Below are positions 13,727 through 22,250 of a stretch of DNA of 26,207 nucleotides, in pieces. The DNA is taken from assembly GCA_021798635.1 (NCBI GenBank), contig JAJZGH010000029.1:1-26207 (forward strand), in the 5' to 3' direction. A model generated the notes under the pieces. The model saw only the letters and a list, made by a program, of their open reading frames with translations, did not search any database and was not told the origin of the DNA. A program made the position numbers and the translations under genes. The DNA is from Planctomycetota bacterium (GTDB taxonomy: Bacteria > Planctomycetota > Phycisphaerae > WQYP01). The stretch's first letter is position 1. Every line of letters starts with the position of its first letter.

Positions 13727-13751
13727 AGGCCCGGTACAACGGGCCTTTTTT
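13727..13751 (+). terminator. Intrinsic terminator of the small lysine-rich gene
   Basis: AGGCCCG (13727-13733) pairs with CGGGCCT (13740-13746) around a GTACAA loop, followed by six T residues to 13751. A strong, textbook Rho-independent terminator. Confidence 0.85.
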
Positions 13752-13832
13752 ATTTCTCCGCGTATATGCTGTGCATAAGGGTTATCAACACCGCCAAAAC
13801 AATTTCCCGATCCGCGCGGCACGCTCATGCGG

Positions 13833-13868
13833 CACCGTCGGCAGAGCCGGCGGCTTTGTCGGGGACGG
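13833..13868. repeat. REP-like hairpin repeat, copy 2
   Basis: The same core as copy 1, CGGCAGAGC-C-GGCGGCTTTGT, here closed by CCGTC (13835-13839) and GACGG (13864-13868). The two copies bracket the small lysine-rich gene unit. Others may exist elsewhere in the genome. Confidence 0.5.
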
Positions 13869-13937
13869 CAAATCCGGTTTTGGGAAGTTATTTGGGATCC
13901 GTTCCTTGCCGTGCGCGCCGCCTTGCACGCGCCGCTT

Positions 13938-14465
13938 TTACCACGATTTCTGCATTTGATTGACCACCGCCTTGGCCATGCGTTCCACTGCCATCTGTTC
14001 AGCGTCCGGCAACTGCTGGCCGATTTGCGGAATTTCAGTGCTGGAAGCGGCAAAATTAACCCTTCGTGATAGCACGGCTCCACTGTGCAGGTTCCGCCAC
14101 GTAAAATCCACCACAAGGATGATTTGTGTTTCCTGCGGCAAATTGGTTTGAAAGCTGTTGCTTAACACGCCTTCACTCATGCTCACGATGGTGCCGGTTA
14201 ATTCCGTCTGCGCCTGATTCATCGGGGCCAACCGGTACGGCGTGCGGGATTCAATATTTTTATCAATCGCCTCGGTCAGGCTGAATTCCAAGCCGCGGCG
14301 AAAGGTATTGTTTTTCCAGATCGGCACCGCGATGGTATGAATGCCCGCCGGATAAATGGACTTCATGGTGTATCCACACCCCGCGGGTAGTACCGCCAGA
14401 AGCATTAACACCAGCAATCCCGCCAGGCTCCGCCCGTTGCGCAAAATATTCCGCGAGATCGTCAC
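13938..14465 (-). CDS. lptE: LptE-like outer-membrane lipoprotein
   Basis: 175 residues from GTG at 14465, which has GGAGG seven bases upstream and overlaps the upstream gene's TGA as GTGA; that coupling decides the start. The signal segment is followed by PAGCGYTMKSIYPAG, the AGCGY start typical of mature LptE, with lipidated Cys30. The -3 residue is Pro rather than the usual Leu, so the lipobox is imperfect. The body shows the family pattern: TIAVPIWKN, a Phe/Arg-rich segment, then LTEAIDKNIE, ELTGTIVSMSEG and a C-terminal helix. LptE sits in the outer membrane as a plug and partner of LptD in lipopolysaccharide insertion. It is cotranslated after the BamD-like protein, so two outer-membrane assembly functions are expressed together. 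No lptD is in the window. Confidence 0.78.
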   Translation of the reverse strand: MTISRNILRNGRSLAGLLVLMLLAVLPAGCGYTMKSIYPAGIHTIAVPIWKNNTFRRGLEFSLTEAIDKNIESRTPYRLAPMNQAQTELTGTIVSMSEGVLSNSFQTNLPQETQIILVVDFTWRNLHSGAVLSRRVNFAASSTEIPQIGQQLPDAEQMAVERMAKAVVNQMQKSW

Positions 14466-15484
14466 TTGATCGCCTCCGCCCCAAAATGTTCCACCATTTC
14501 CTTTTTGGCAATTTTTGCCCATTGCGTATCCGGCCAATCATTGATCACCCGATTGTAATAATATCGGGCGGCCGCCGGCTTGCTGAAGCGAATATAAAAC
14601 CGGGCAATTTCCAGTTCCTTACGGCCTTCAATTTGATAAATGCGCTCTTCCAAGGCCTTCACCTGCAGCAATTGTGCAAAGTGCGGATATTCCTGCGTGA
14701 GAGTTTCAAGCTGCGCATCGGCATTTCGCAGAGGTGTGAGGTCAAATTTTACGCCGCGAAAAGTGGCCAGCAGACATTGCACTTCCATTAAAGTCGCTTT
14801 GACCACAAACTGGCTGTACGGATACCGCCGCAGGAAATCCTGATAAGATTGAAACGCGCGATTAAAACGAGCATCGCCGTAGTAATAATCGGCGACACGA
14901 ATACCCGCGAGTTCTGCTAAAGGTGATCCACGCTGCCGATCTTGTATGCGGCGTAAAAGTTCCAGAGCGTCACCGGTAACCGGTAGAATACGCATACCCA
15001 GAAATTTCCGTTTGTATCCGCGAAGAAAGGCGCAGGCGATGTTATATTCCCGCCGCAGGCATGGGCCATACAGCGGGCTGGTGGGGTAGTTATCCAGCAA
15101 ATCTTCATACGCAAACAGGGCAGTGTATTTTGCTCCCATGGCATTGTAAGCGTCGCCCCGCAGCAGCAGTACCTCCGGAGCCAGCGGATTGTTTTTATTG
15201 GCTTTAATCCATCGCCGGGCCAACTTAGGAATTCTTTGGGGATGACCGGAATTTAATTCGTGAATCATTTCCGCCACCTGCCCCGGCGGAGTATTGGGAT
15301 CGGGCGCTACCAGCGGCACCCACACGCCGTTCTGCAATAGCCAGGAAGGCGTTGGCCGGGGCACAATCACGACAGCGCGGCAGCTACCGCCAAGTGCGGG
15401 CAGCAATAACAACAGCACGGCCAGCGCAAAAATTCTCGCCGTCAGGCAATGCAAATCAGGCCGATGTTTCATGAACCATCTCAT
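14462..15484 (-). CDS. BamD/YfiO-like TPR protein of outer-membrane assembly
   Basis: 340 residues. The N-terminal signal (basic start, long Leu run, then GGSC with Cys35) suggests a lipoprotein, though the lipobox is weak. TPR-like helical pairs follow: LRGDAYNAMGAKYTALFAYE and DLLDNYPTS, ADYYYGDARFNRAFQSYQDF with LRRYPYS, and ARFYIRFSKPAAARYYYN with VINDWPDT. The FxxAxxxYxxfLxxyPxS rhythm is the BamD hallmark. BamD couples to BamA to fold outer-membrane beta-barrels. It is longer than E. coli BamD (about 245), with extra sequence between the repeats. The first ATG at 15484 has no obvious ribosome-binding site; Met5 is an alternative. The last codons overlap the lptE start (GTGA). Other TPR envelope proteins remain possible. 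Confidence 0.7.
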   Translation of the reverse strand: MRWFMKHRPDLHCLTARIFALAVLLLLLPALGGSCRAVVIVPRPTPSWLLQNGVWVPLVAPDPNTPPGQVAEMIHELNSGHPQRIPKLARRWIKANKNNPLAPEVLLLRGDAYNAMGAKYTALFAYEDLLDNYPTSPLYGPCLRREYNIACAFLRGYKRKFLGMRILPVTGDALELLRRIQDRQRGSPLAELAGIRVADYYYGDARFNRAFQSYQDFLRRYPYSQFVVKATLMEVQCLLATFRGVKFDLTPLRNADAQLETLTQEYPHFAQLLQVKALEERIYQIEGRKELEIARFYIRFSKPAAARYYYNRVINDWPDTQWAKIAKKEMVEHFGAEAIK

Positions 15485-15535
15485 GGGCGAAAAGTATAGG
15501 GCAAAGCGCGGTCGGTTGCACGATTTGTGAACCTG

Positions 15536-16408
15536 TCAGTTTTTGGTGCCCGGCACGCTGGGTCCCGCCGGCGATCGCGGGGCCGAACCGGGGGTGCCGC
15601 GGTTGTCTCCCAGCATCATGCTTTGTAAGGGATGGCCAATGGCCAACCGCACGCCCGCGCGAAATCGCTCTGCGGTTACCAGCATCACCACCAGGGCCAG
15701 TACCGGCCATAAGACATATCTGCCTACAATTAAAATACGCTGATCAAACGAAATACCATGTCCCGGAGGGGGCAAAAATGCCAGGGCCAGGGTGCTGTGT
15801 AATTCATGCCAACCATACAGCACACCGGGAATCGGAAATCCCGGCAGCACATATTGCCAGGGAAAAACCATAAACAGCAAAATAACCGACCAGATCAAAC
15901 TGCGCGTCATATTTGCCACGCCCGGTGCCTGCGCTACCAAGATGACCAGCAGCGTGACAAAAATAATAACAGCCTGCGACCCAGATGCCAATAAACCCAG
16001 CAATTGCGTGATCGGGGCAATTAGATAATAACTTTCCCGCCACTGTCGCCGAAGGTTCAACCTCCGCCCGGCCTTTTCTCCCAGGACCATGCGGTCGGAT
16101 TGATAATTTTCAATGCTTTGTCCATCAGCCCCGGCTGCGGGAAAACCCTCCAGACTTTCCGGTAAGCCGGCGCGCAGGACCGGTTGTCGGCGCGATTGGG
16201 ACAACGCATCGCGGTGGCTTGACGCATGGTGCACTACAATGACCGGATTGCCCGCCCGGTACGGCTGCGTGGTAAACCGCATGAGGATAAATCCCACCAC
16301 CTGCAGCATCACGCTGAAAAACAGCACGTAACCGAGAAAATTGCGTCCCGATCGCAGCGTGCGTAAAGCCACGCCATAATCACCATAAGGATGTACCGGA
16401 GCTGACAT
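15536..16408 (-). CDS. Integral membrane protein of unknown function
   Basis: 290 residues from ATG 16408, preceded by GGGA at a suitable distance; the frame is open further upstream but the extra 50 residues are Arg-rich and unlikely. Hydrophobic segments lie at about 24-44, 127-160, 168-190 and 225-245, so four or five membrane passes. A soluble polar loop of about 80 residues (45-125) follows the first segment, and the tail is Gly/Pro-rich. I recognise no family motif. It is 51 bp upstream of the bamD-like gene on the same strand and may be cotranscribed with the outer-membrane assembly pair. Confidence 0.65.
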   Translation of the reverse strand: MSAPVHPYGDYGVALRTLRSGRNFLGYVLFFSVMLQVVGFILMRFTTQPYRAGNPVIVVHHASSHRDALSQSRRQPVLRAGLPESLEGFPAAGADGQSIENYQSDRMVLGEKAGRRLNLRRQWRESYYLIAPITQLLGLLASGSQAVIIFVTLLVILVAQAPGVANMTRSLIWSVILLFMVFPWQYVLPGFPIPGVLYGWHELHSTLALAFLPPPGHGISFDQRILIVGRYVLWPVLALVVMLVTAERFRAGVRLAIGHPLQSMMLGDNRGTPGSAPRSPAGPSVPGTKN

Positions 16409-16533
16409 AACTATTTCCCAGAACCAAAAACGCCGCATTTCCCGCAGTGCCCTGCGCCGCCGATACCGTGTCCCGCCCGTCGGCGTAAGCCGTAAGTATA
16501 CTGGGATAGCAACACTGTTGGAATTCCTCCCGG

Positions 16534-16583
16534 AAAAGGTACCTGACACCTTTTCCAAAAAAAGGTGTCAGGTACCTTTTTTT
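16534..16583. repeat. Perfect 21-bp inverted repeat (REP-type palindrome, possible bidirectional terminator)
   Basis: Left arm 16534-16554 and right arm 16560-16580 are perfect reverse complements, with a 5-nt loop (CCAAA) at 16555-16559. Each arm holds GGTACCTGACACC or its complement between A and T runs. The plus strand continues TTT to 16583 and A runs precede the stem, so it could terminate transcription both ways in this divergent gap. The GGTGTCAGGTACC core looks like a REP palindrome mobilised by RAYT-type transposases, as I recall; none is encoded here. Confidence 0.7.
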
Positions 16584-16687
16584 GTGTCTGATCGAGCAAT
16601 TTGCGGGCGATTCGTGGTGCCGAATAACGGGCGGAATAAGAGGCGGCACTTGCGGGCCACAGGCGGTGCAACTATCTTTAGCCCCCT

Positions 16688-17887
16688 GTGAAGACGCGTG
16701 TCGGTATTCAATCAATGGCTGTGGTGACGCCGCTGGGCTATACGCCCCAGATGTTGTGGGCGGCCATCAGAGCCGATCAGCAGTTGGCAGATAGGGGCAT
16801 AATTTCTCCAGAAGTAATAACGCGCCTGCGCAAAGAGGCTGCTGCGGACGCTGGAGCATTGGGCTTTCCCTTCCATGCCCAAAACGCTGAATGGCCGGGG
16901 ATTTTGGCGGCGTCACGCGTGGATTACCACTTAGCACGCTGCGCCCTTCCCTCCATGGATCAACTCGACCGTTCCATTGAACTGGGAATTATGGCATGTT
17001 TGCAAGCTCTGACGCAAGCCGGGTGGACTGCGGAAATCTGTTCCAAGCGCGATACCGCGCTGTTGGTCGCAACCAGCAAAGGCCCAGTTTTGCGACTGCT
17101 GGAAGCGTGTGCGGTGCAGCATGTTGGGGGGCAACTCTCCGAAAGCCTTGCGTGGCACGTGGCGTTGGGGCCGGCGGCGTTGCAAACGGCACTGACAAAA
17201 ATGATAAATCCCGGTGGGCCGGTGCAGACCCATGTTGCGGCCTGCGCCGGATCATTAGTGGCCCTGCATCGTGCGTACCAGGGAATTAGTCGGGGAGAAT
17301 TCAAGCGGGCGATTATTGTCTCGGCGGATGCGTCAATTCATCCCTTGTTTGAACATAGCTTCCAAAATTTAGGCGTTTTTGCCCGCCCCGATGAAAGCGG
17401 CCATCGGCATTGCCGCCCATTTGATATCGTCGGCCGCGGTTTCTTTATGAGTGAAGCGGCCGTGGCGGTGTGCCTTCAGGGTGGTGATGGCGGCAGCGTG
17501 GAAGTGGAGAACTGCCTGCTGATGGCCGATGCCACGCACTTATTGGCCCTTGATCCAGTCGGAACTTCTCTGGAACGCGGGCTAAGGGCGTGTGCGGCGG
17601 GCAAGGAAGTCGCCTTTGTTCATGCCCATGCCGCCGGTACGCAACATGATCAGGTAGAATTATCCGCCATTAAGCGGGCATGCGGGGCGGAAGCAGCGGT
17701 TTTTTCCCATAAACGTTGGCTTGGGCATTCACTGGGAGCGTCCGGGCTGCTAGGCGTGGTGATTTCAACAATGTGCCATCAGCATGGCGAGCTGCCAATG
17801 GGCCAAAAGTTTTCGCGGCCGACCCGCAGCATTACCATAGGACAAGGCTTTGGCGGCCACATCGGCATGTGCGTTCTGGCCGGGTAA
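16688..17887 (+). CDS. Beta-ketoacyl synthase-fold (thiolase-like) condensing enzyme
   Basis: 399 residues starting with GTG, without a clear ribosome-binding site. KAS motifs are present in order: nucleophile Cys186 in VAACAGS, His314 in AHAAGTQHDQVE (in place of the usual HGTGT), and Lys342 with His347 in HKRWLGHSLGASG. The Cys-His-His triad and the catalytic Lys are intact, so a decarboxylating condensation of acyl and malonyl units is plausible. It starts like FabF (VGIQSMAVVTPLG) and ends with GFGGH. No acyl carrier protein, ketoreductase or other FabF-type partner is next to it, so it may make a specialised lipid or polyketide-like product, or act as an accessory KAS. Divergence in the usual GTGT loop could change substrate choice. 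Confidence 0.82.
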   Translation: MKTRVGIQSMAVVTPLGYTPQMLWAAIRADQQLADRGIISPEVITRLRKEAAADAGALGFPFHAQNAEWPGILAASRVDYHLARCALPSMDQLDRSIELGIMACLQALTQAGWTAEICSKRDTALLVATSKGPVLRLLEACAVQHVGGQLSESLAWHVALGPAALQTALTKMINPGGPVQTHVAACAGSLVALHRAYQGISRGEFKRAIIVSADASIHPLFEHSFQNLGVFARPDESGHRHCRPFDIVGRGFFMSEAAVAVCLQGGDGGSVEVENCLLMADATHLLALDPVGTSLERGLRACAAGKEVAFVHAHAAGTQHDQVELSAIKRACGAEAAVFSHKRWLGHSLGASGLLGVVISTMCHQHGELPMGQKFSRPTRSITIGQGFGGHIGMCVLAG

Positions 17888-18140
17888 AGAAGCGCAAGAA
17901 GACCATAAAGGTCGTAAGCAGAAGTCGTGGCCGCACGCGATGTGCCCATAACATTACATCCCATAATATTTTTACTATTACGAAGAAGAAAACTTTAGTG
18001 TAAAGTGCATCAACGCGCTGGCTGGTGCGTTAGGCCAACTATGGGGATGGTTGTTTCCCGAGTTAAGTGATCCTGAAAAAGGGAATTGGCCACATAAAAT
18101 CACGAAGGGTGTTTGACGCAGATTATCACAGGGGTAACGT
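17888..18140. other. Intergenic leader before the second prepilin gene
   Basis: No gene seen. A small dyad ACTTTA-GTG-TAAAGT lies at 17992-18006, and AT-rich runs (17955-18000) could hold a promoter, but no convincing -35/-10 pair was found. Confidence 0.35.
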
Positions 18141-19142
18141 ATGAAAAATGATTCTTCTACCGACGGTCCGGCGACAATCGGGATGGACCGGAAAATTCGG
18201 GCCTTTACACTTATCGAATTGCTGGTGGTTATTTCCATTATTGCCTTGTTGATTTCACTTTTGCTCCCCGCGCTGGCTCAGGCCCGCGCGGATGCCAATG
18301 CGATTGTGTGTGAAAGCAACATCCGACAACTTCTTACCAGCCTGCGCGAATATGTGCAAACCAATGACAGTACATTCCCACTCAATGGAATTCTGTTTCC
18401 TCATCCCGCGAACAGCTCAACAAATCCCACGGCTCAGGAAACCAGCGTCTGGGACGCCACAGCAGATTATAATCTTTATTATGGTGGGCTGTATCCGTAT
18501 CTGGCCGGCATTCCGCAAGCGCCGATGGTGCCGAACTTGCTCGGTTATGGAAGTTCTGCGCCGGCTGGTAGTCCGGCGGCAACCTTAAATTTGAATCCGC
18601 TGCACAACCGCTTTGCCCGCATTTTTATGTGTCCGGTGGATAATGGCATTCGCACCAGCGCCGAAGCTCTACGGCTTGGCCCCGATGGCAGAACTGTATT
18701 AACCGGGCCTGGGAATGGCGGATTCTGGAGCTATTCCATCAATTCACTTCTGAATTCACAGTCTAAGGTTCTGCCAACCATATTCGGCAGTGGCGCAGGC
18801 GGAGGTAAAGGAGCTTACAGTACGCCATGGAGCTACGCCATCCGCGAATCCACCATAACCAACCCCCGATTCCTGGTATTTCTTGAAGAATCCGCGCAAA
18901 AATCATTATTTAATGATGAGGTCATGGACCCCATCGGCTACAATACCGGTGATTATTTAAGCTCCCGGCATAATGGGGGCGGTAACCTCGGATTCTGGGA
19001 CGGCCATGTTGAATGGATGTCGCAGGTACAATATCACAATGCCCCCAACGCCATGGGCGGCGGAGCCTCCGGTTCGCAGGCATTTGAAACGGCCATGCAG
19101 GACCCGCTGTTTCGCATGTTTGTGCCCGACGCCAATAATTAA
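18141..19142 (+). CDS. Prepilin-type N-terminal cleavage / H-X9-DG domain protein
   Basis: 333 residues; AGGGG lies six bases before the ATG. After a 21-residue polar leader ending RKIRA comes [20 protein letters not shown], the pilin/pseudopilin helix with Glu26 at +5. The residue before the cut is Ala rather than the usual Gly. Near the C-terminus [18 protein letters not shown] gives an exact H-X9-DG motif. The middle is Asn, Ser and Gly-rich with a few Cys (FMCPVDNG), as in the large family of planctomycete prepilin-like proteins. It lacks the [11 protein letters not shown] leader found on the paralogue at 4246. Processing by prepilin peptidase and display on a type II-secretion-like pilus is the family expectation; its own role is unknown. 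It converges on psd with a 16-bp gap. Confidence 0.85.
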   Translation: MKNDSSTDGPATIGMDRKIRAFTLIELLVVISIIALLISLLLPALAQARADANAIVCESNIRQLLTSLREYVQTNDSTFPLNGILFPHPANSSTNPTAQETSVWDATADYNLYYGGLYPYLAGIPQAPMVPNLLGYGSSAPAGSPAATLNLNPLHNRFARIFMCPVDNGIRTSAEALRLGPDGRTVLTGPGNGGFWSYSINSLLNSQSKVLPTIFGSGAGGGKGAYSTPWSYAIRESTITNPRFLVFLEESAQKSLFNDEVMDPIGYNTGDYLSSRHNGGGNLGFWDGHVEWMSQVQYHNAPNAMGGGASGSQAFETAMQDPLFRMFVPDANN

Positions 19143-19158
19143 CCTCAGGGACAACTTC

Positions 19159-19839
19159 CTAACGTTTCCGCAGCAACACGGTGCTGCCCCCTTTGGCGTG
19201 CTGTCCGATTTGCACCATAGGTTCCCAGCTATCAGCATCCGGAACAATCAATTCGGTGCGGCTGCCAAAGGCGATCATGCCGAAGCGTTCTCCGCGTTTG
19301 AGCTGTCTTCCAACGGTAACCGGGCAGATGATCCGCCGGGCGATGGCACCGACAATCTGCCGGACAATCGCGATGGGTGGATGATCCGGAGCCGGGGATG
19401 CTTTGAGTGTCAAGGTGTTGGATTGATTGCGTATCCCGGCTTGCGGGTTGCGGGCATCAAGAAATTCCCCCGGCTCAAAATGCACCGATGCAACAACGCC
19501 ATCACATGGGCTTCTATTTATATGTACATCTAATACGCTTAAAAATATGCCAATGCGCAAAGCCGGCCCGCCGAACGCTTCGTGGTGTTCCAACCGGCTA
19601 ATTTCAACAACTTTGCCATCTGCGGGGGAAATCATCAGGCCGGGTTGATCCGGAATGTCGCGCGGCGGATCGCGAAAAAACAACATACAGGCCAGTGTCA
19701 CAAGCGCCATCAGGCCGGTGAGAACTGGCGTGATAAAATACAGCATCCCCATCAATAATATGCCTGCCGTCAGCATGGGCAGCCAATAGCGCCAGCCGAA
19801 AAGCGAAAGCCCCAGCCACTGCGGATCTTTACCGTTCAT
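19159..19839 (-). CDS. psd: Phosphatidylserine decarboxylase
   Basis: 226 residues from ATG 19839, which lies inside the end of speA (11-nt overlap). Two N-terminal membrane segments (about 19-55) are followed by the PSD domain: Asp74 in SPADGKV, His106 in LDVHINRSP and Ser219 in KGGST. The protein is made as a proenzyme that cuts itself between Gly218 and Ser219, turning Ser219 into the pyruvoyl group that decarboxylates phosphatidylserine to phosphatidylethanolamine at the inner membrane. The size matches the short PSD type rather than the roughly 320-residue E. coli form. Its overlap with speA implies coupled translation. The phosphatidylserine synthase usually found near psd is not present. 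Confidence 0.9.
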   Translation of the reverse strand: MNGKDPQWLGLSLFGWRYWLPMLTAGILLMGMLYFITPVLTGLMALVTLACMLFFRDPPRDIPDQPGLMISPADGKVVEISRLEHHEAFGGPALRIGIFLSVLDVHINRSPCDGVVASVHFEPGEFLDARNPQAGIRNQSNTLTLKASPAPDHPPIAIVRQIVGAIARRIICPVTVGRQLKRGERFGMIAFGSRTELIVPDADSWEPMVQIGQHAKGGSTVLLRKR

Positions 19840-21829
19840 GAGGTTCCTCAAGGTAGGTATAACCTTGCAGGCCGGAATCGTAGAAGCGCAGCAGCAGCGC
19901 GGATTCTTCAATGGATATGGTTTTTTCCCGCACGGCCCGTTCCACATCCTTGTGCATGCGGGCCATGAGTTCATCGGCATTGAACTGCACGTATTGCAGC
20001 ACTTCCCGCACGGAATCTCCGCGGACTAATTCATCCACATGGATTTCGCCGTTTTCTGCCAGCTCCACATGCACCGCATTGGTGTCCCCGAGCAGATTAT
20101 GCAAATCACCGAGAATTTCCTGATACGCCCCGACCAAGAATGCCCCGATAAAATAATCAGAGCCGTTGTATTCATGTAGTTCCAGCGTCTTTTTTACGTC
20201 CCGCAAGTCGATAAAACAATCGATCTTCCCGTCGCTGTCGCAGGTAATATCCGCTAACACGCCCCGGCGGGTGGGTTCTTCCGCCAGACGGTGAATCGGC
20301 ATCACGGGAAATAGCTGTTTAATGGCCCAGGAATCCGGCATGGACTGAAACAGCGAAAAGTTGCAGAAATAAGTATCGGAAAGCTGTGATTCCAAGGTTT
20401 CAAAATCGTCGCCGACGTATTCAATTTCCTTAAGCACTTTCAGGATTTTTCCACATACGCTCCAAAAGAGCTTCTCCGTAAGACTGCGCAATTCCAAGCT
20501 TAAATAACCCAGATTAAACAAGTTCAGGGCTTCATCCCGCTGCTGCGAGGCGTCATGATATATTTCCAGAAAATTCTTTTTGTTAACATCTTTCCACGAA
20601 TCAAAAAGGTCTTTGACCGGCTGCGGAATATCCTCGCCCGCCGGCAGTTCATGCGGGACATCAAAATAGTCAAATCCGCTGACGCCCAAAACATTAAATA
20701 CCAGCAGACTGTGGTACGCCACCATCGCCCGGCCGCTTTCACTGATAATCGTCGGATGCTTTACGCCGCATTCATCGCACACAGATTGAATGCGGAAAAT
20801 CACATCACCGGCGTATTCGCGCAGGGTGTAATTGGTGGAGGATTCAAAATTGGTCTGGCTGCCGTCATAATCCACACCCAGGCCCCCGCCGACATCCAGA
20901 TACTCCATGCCCGCCCCGGCCCGCGCCAGTTCACAGTAGACTCGTGCGGCTTCGTTGAGGGCATTCTTGACGGTGCGGATATTGGTAATCTGGCTGCCCA
21001 GATGGAAATGCAGCAGCTTCATGCAGTCCTGCATGTTGCGTTCTTTCAGATATTCCAAGGCCCGTAATATTTCCGCGGCAAAAAGCCCGAATTTGCTGCG
21101 TGCCCCGCCGGAGGACTCCCACCGGCCGCTGCCGCGTGTTGCGAGTTTTACGCGCATGCCCATTTGCGGGCGCACGCCGTGCTTTTCACCATATTTAATC
21201 AGCAGTTCCAGTTCGGTGAATTTTTCAATGACGGGAATAATTTTCTTGCCCAGCTTTTGCGCCAGGACCACCGTTTCAATAAACTCATCATCCTTGAACC
21301 CATTGCAGATAATGGGCGTGTCTTTGCCGTTGGTCAGCGCCAGGACCACCAGCAGTTCAGGTTTACTGCCGGCTTCCAGCCCCCAGCCGTACTGCGAACC
21401 AACTTTCAGAATCTCCTCTACCACATGGCGCTGCTGATTGACCTTAATGGGATAAACGCAGACGTATTTACCTTTGTAATTATTTTCTTGAATGGCGCTT
21501 TGAAAGGCATCGTTCATTTCCCCCATGCGGTGGCGCAGAATGCCGCTGAAGCGCACCAGCGTTGGCAACTGAATATCGCGCATGATCAGTTGATCCACCA
21601 GCTTTTTCAGATCAATGGAACGTTGCGGGTCTTTTTCCGGGTGCACGGCGACATTGCCCTGGGGATTAATGGAAAAATATCCCTTGCCCCAGTTGTTGAT
21701 TCCATAGGTATCAGCCGCATCTTGAACGGACCATCCTGAAGACAGATTCATCACCGTGTTGACTCCCGGTTTATGGCGGCCGCCCGTCACCGCATCTGAT
21801 TTGCCGATTCCCAAGTCTGCACCAACCAT
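19829..21829 (-). CDS. speA: Biosynthetic arginine decarboxylase
   Basis: 666 residues, the usual SpeA length. It converts arginine to agmatine, the first step of the agmatine route to putrescine, and uses PLP. Visible landmarks: Lys129 in VYPIKVNQQ (the Schiff-base lysine of the alanine-racemase-fold barrel), the PLP-barrel strands EAGSKPELL, KFGLF and LHFHLGSQ (274-280), and the Gly-rich phosphate loop DVGGGLG (312-318). A late ADITCDSDGKI carries the conserved Cys-Asp of the active site. AGGGG sits seven bases before ATG 21829. The first 27 residues before MNLSSGW look like an extension. psd overlaps its end by 11 nt; the second arsR is 57 bp upstream on the same strand. Confidence 0.93.
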   Translation of the reverse strand: MVGADLGIGKSDAVTGGRHKPGVNTVMNLSSGWSVQDAADTYGINNWGKGYFSINPQGNVAVHPEKDPQRSIDLKKLVDQLIMRDIQLPTLVRFSGILRHRMGEMNDAFQSAIQENNYKGKYVCVYPIKVNQQRHVVEEILKVGSQYGWGLEAGSKPELLVVLALTNGKDTPIICNGFKDDEFIETVVLAQKLGKKIIPVIEKFTELELLIKYGEKHGVRPQMGMRVKLATRGSGRWESSGGARSKFGLFAAEILRALEYLKERNMQDCMKLLHFHLGSQITNIRTVKNALNEAARVYCELARAGAGMEYLDVGGGLGVDYDGSQTNFESSTNYTLREYAGDVIFRIQSVCDECGVKHPTIISESGRAMVAYHSLLVFNVLGVSGFDYFDVPHELPAGEDIPQPVKDLFDSWKDVNKKNFLEIYHDASQQRDEALNLFNLGYLSLELRSLTEKLFWSVCGKILKVLKEIEYVGDDFETLESQLSDTYFCNFSLFQSMPDSWAIKQLFPVMPIHRLAEEPTRRGVLADITCDSDGKIDCFIDLRDVKKTLELHEYNGSDYFIGAFLVGAYQEILGDLHNLLGDTNAVHVELAENGEIHVDELVRGDSVREVLQYVQFNADELMARMHKDVERAVREKTISIEESALLLRFYDSGLQGYTYLEEPHER

Positions 21830-21886
21830 TTAATGACCCCTGTTGCCTGATGCTTTAACCGCTCGACCGCCTACGCCTGCATGCCG

Positions 21887-22234
21887 CTAGGTGCCGACCC
21901 CACAGCCAAAACGCTTGCCCACCTCATCGAGCCACGCTCTAACCGCCGGCTGATTCACATAAAAATAAACGCTGTTGCACTGCCGGCGGCAATTTACCAG
22001 ACCGGCCGTCCGCAGTAGTTTTAAGTGATGTGAGACCGTGGGCTGCGTCAGCCCCAGCTCCTGTGCCAACTCAATAACGTTGTACATGTCTTCACAAATA
22101 GCCTCACGCGGAAGAATTTCCATGATATGCACACGCGTGGGTTCGCCCAGCGCACTAAAAATTGCGGCGAAGCTCTGATCATCCCAACGAAACCGGGATG
22201 ATTTCCGCAATTTTTCTGCGATGTGTTTTGCCAT
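21887..22234 (-). CDS. ArsR-family winged-helix regulator
   Basis: 115 residues from ATG 22234 (AGGA nine bases upstream); an upstream ATG would overlap serA and give an Arg-rich tail. The winged helix is clear: IFSALGEPTRVHIMEIL, then LAQELGLTQPTVSHHLKLLR and TAGLVNCRR (57-84). The metal-site helix reads AICEDMYNV with only one Cys (Cys47) where ArsR has ELCVCDL; Cys82, Cys86 and Cys111 are elsewhere. The inducer is unknown. It lies 16 bp after serA and 57 bp before speA on the same strand, so it is probably in one transcript with them and could tune serine or polyamine supply. Confidence 0.85.
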   Translation of the reverse strand: MAKHIAEKLRKSSRFRWDDQSFAAIFSALGEPTRVHIMEILPREAICEDMYNVIELAQELGLTQPTVSHHLKLLRTAGLVNCRRQCNSVYFYVNQPAVRAWLDEVGKRFGCGVGT

Positions 22235-22250
22235 AGCCCGGCTTCCTGAA

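Noticed and set aside
13492..13959. 155-codon plus-strand frame across the small lysine-rich gene
   Set aside because: It passes through a terminator and a REP-like repeat, and the 22-codon gene in another frame has the better ribosome-binding site.
14466..14537. Upstream ATG for lptE giving 24 more residues
   Set aside because: The extra part overlaps the bamD-like coding region and separates the signal peptide from the N-terminus; the GTG at 14465 has GGAGG and GTGA coupling.
16409..16558. Upstream extension of the membrane protein
   Set aside because: The added 50 residues are Arg-rich, run into the inverted repeat, and lack a ribosome-binding site; ATG 16408 is better.
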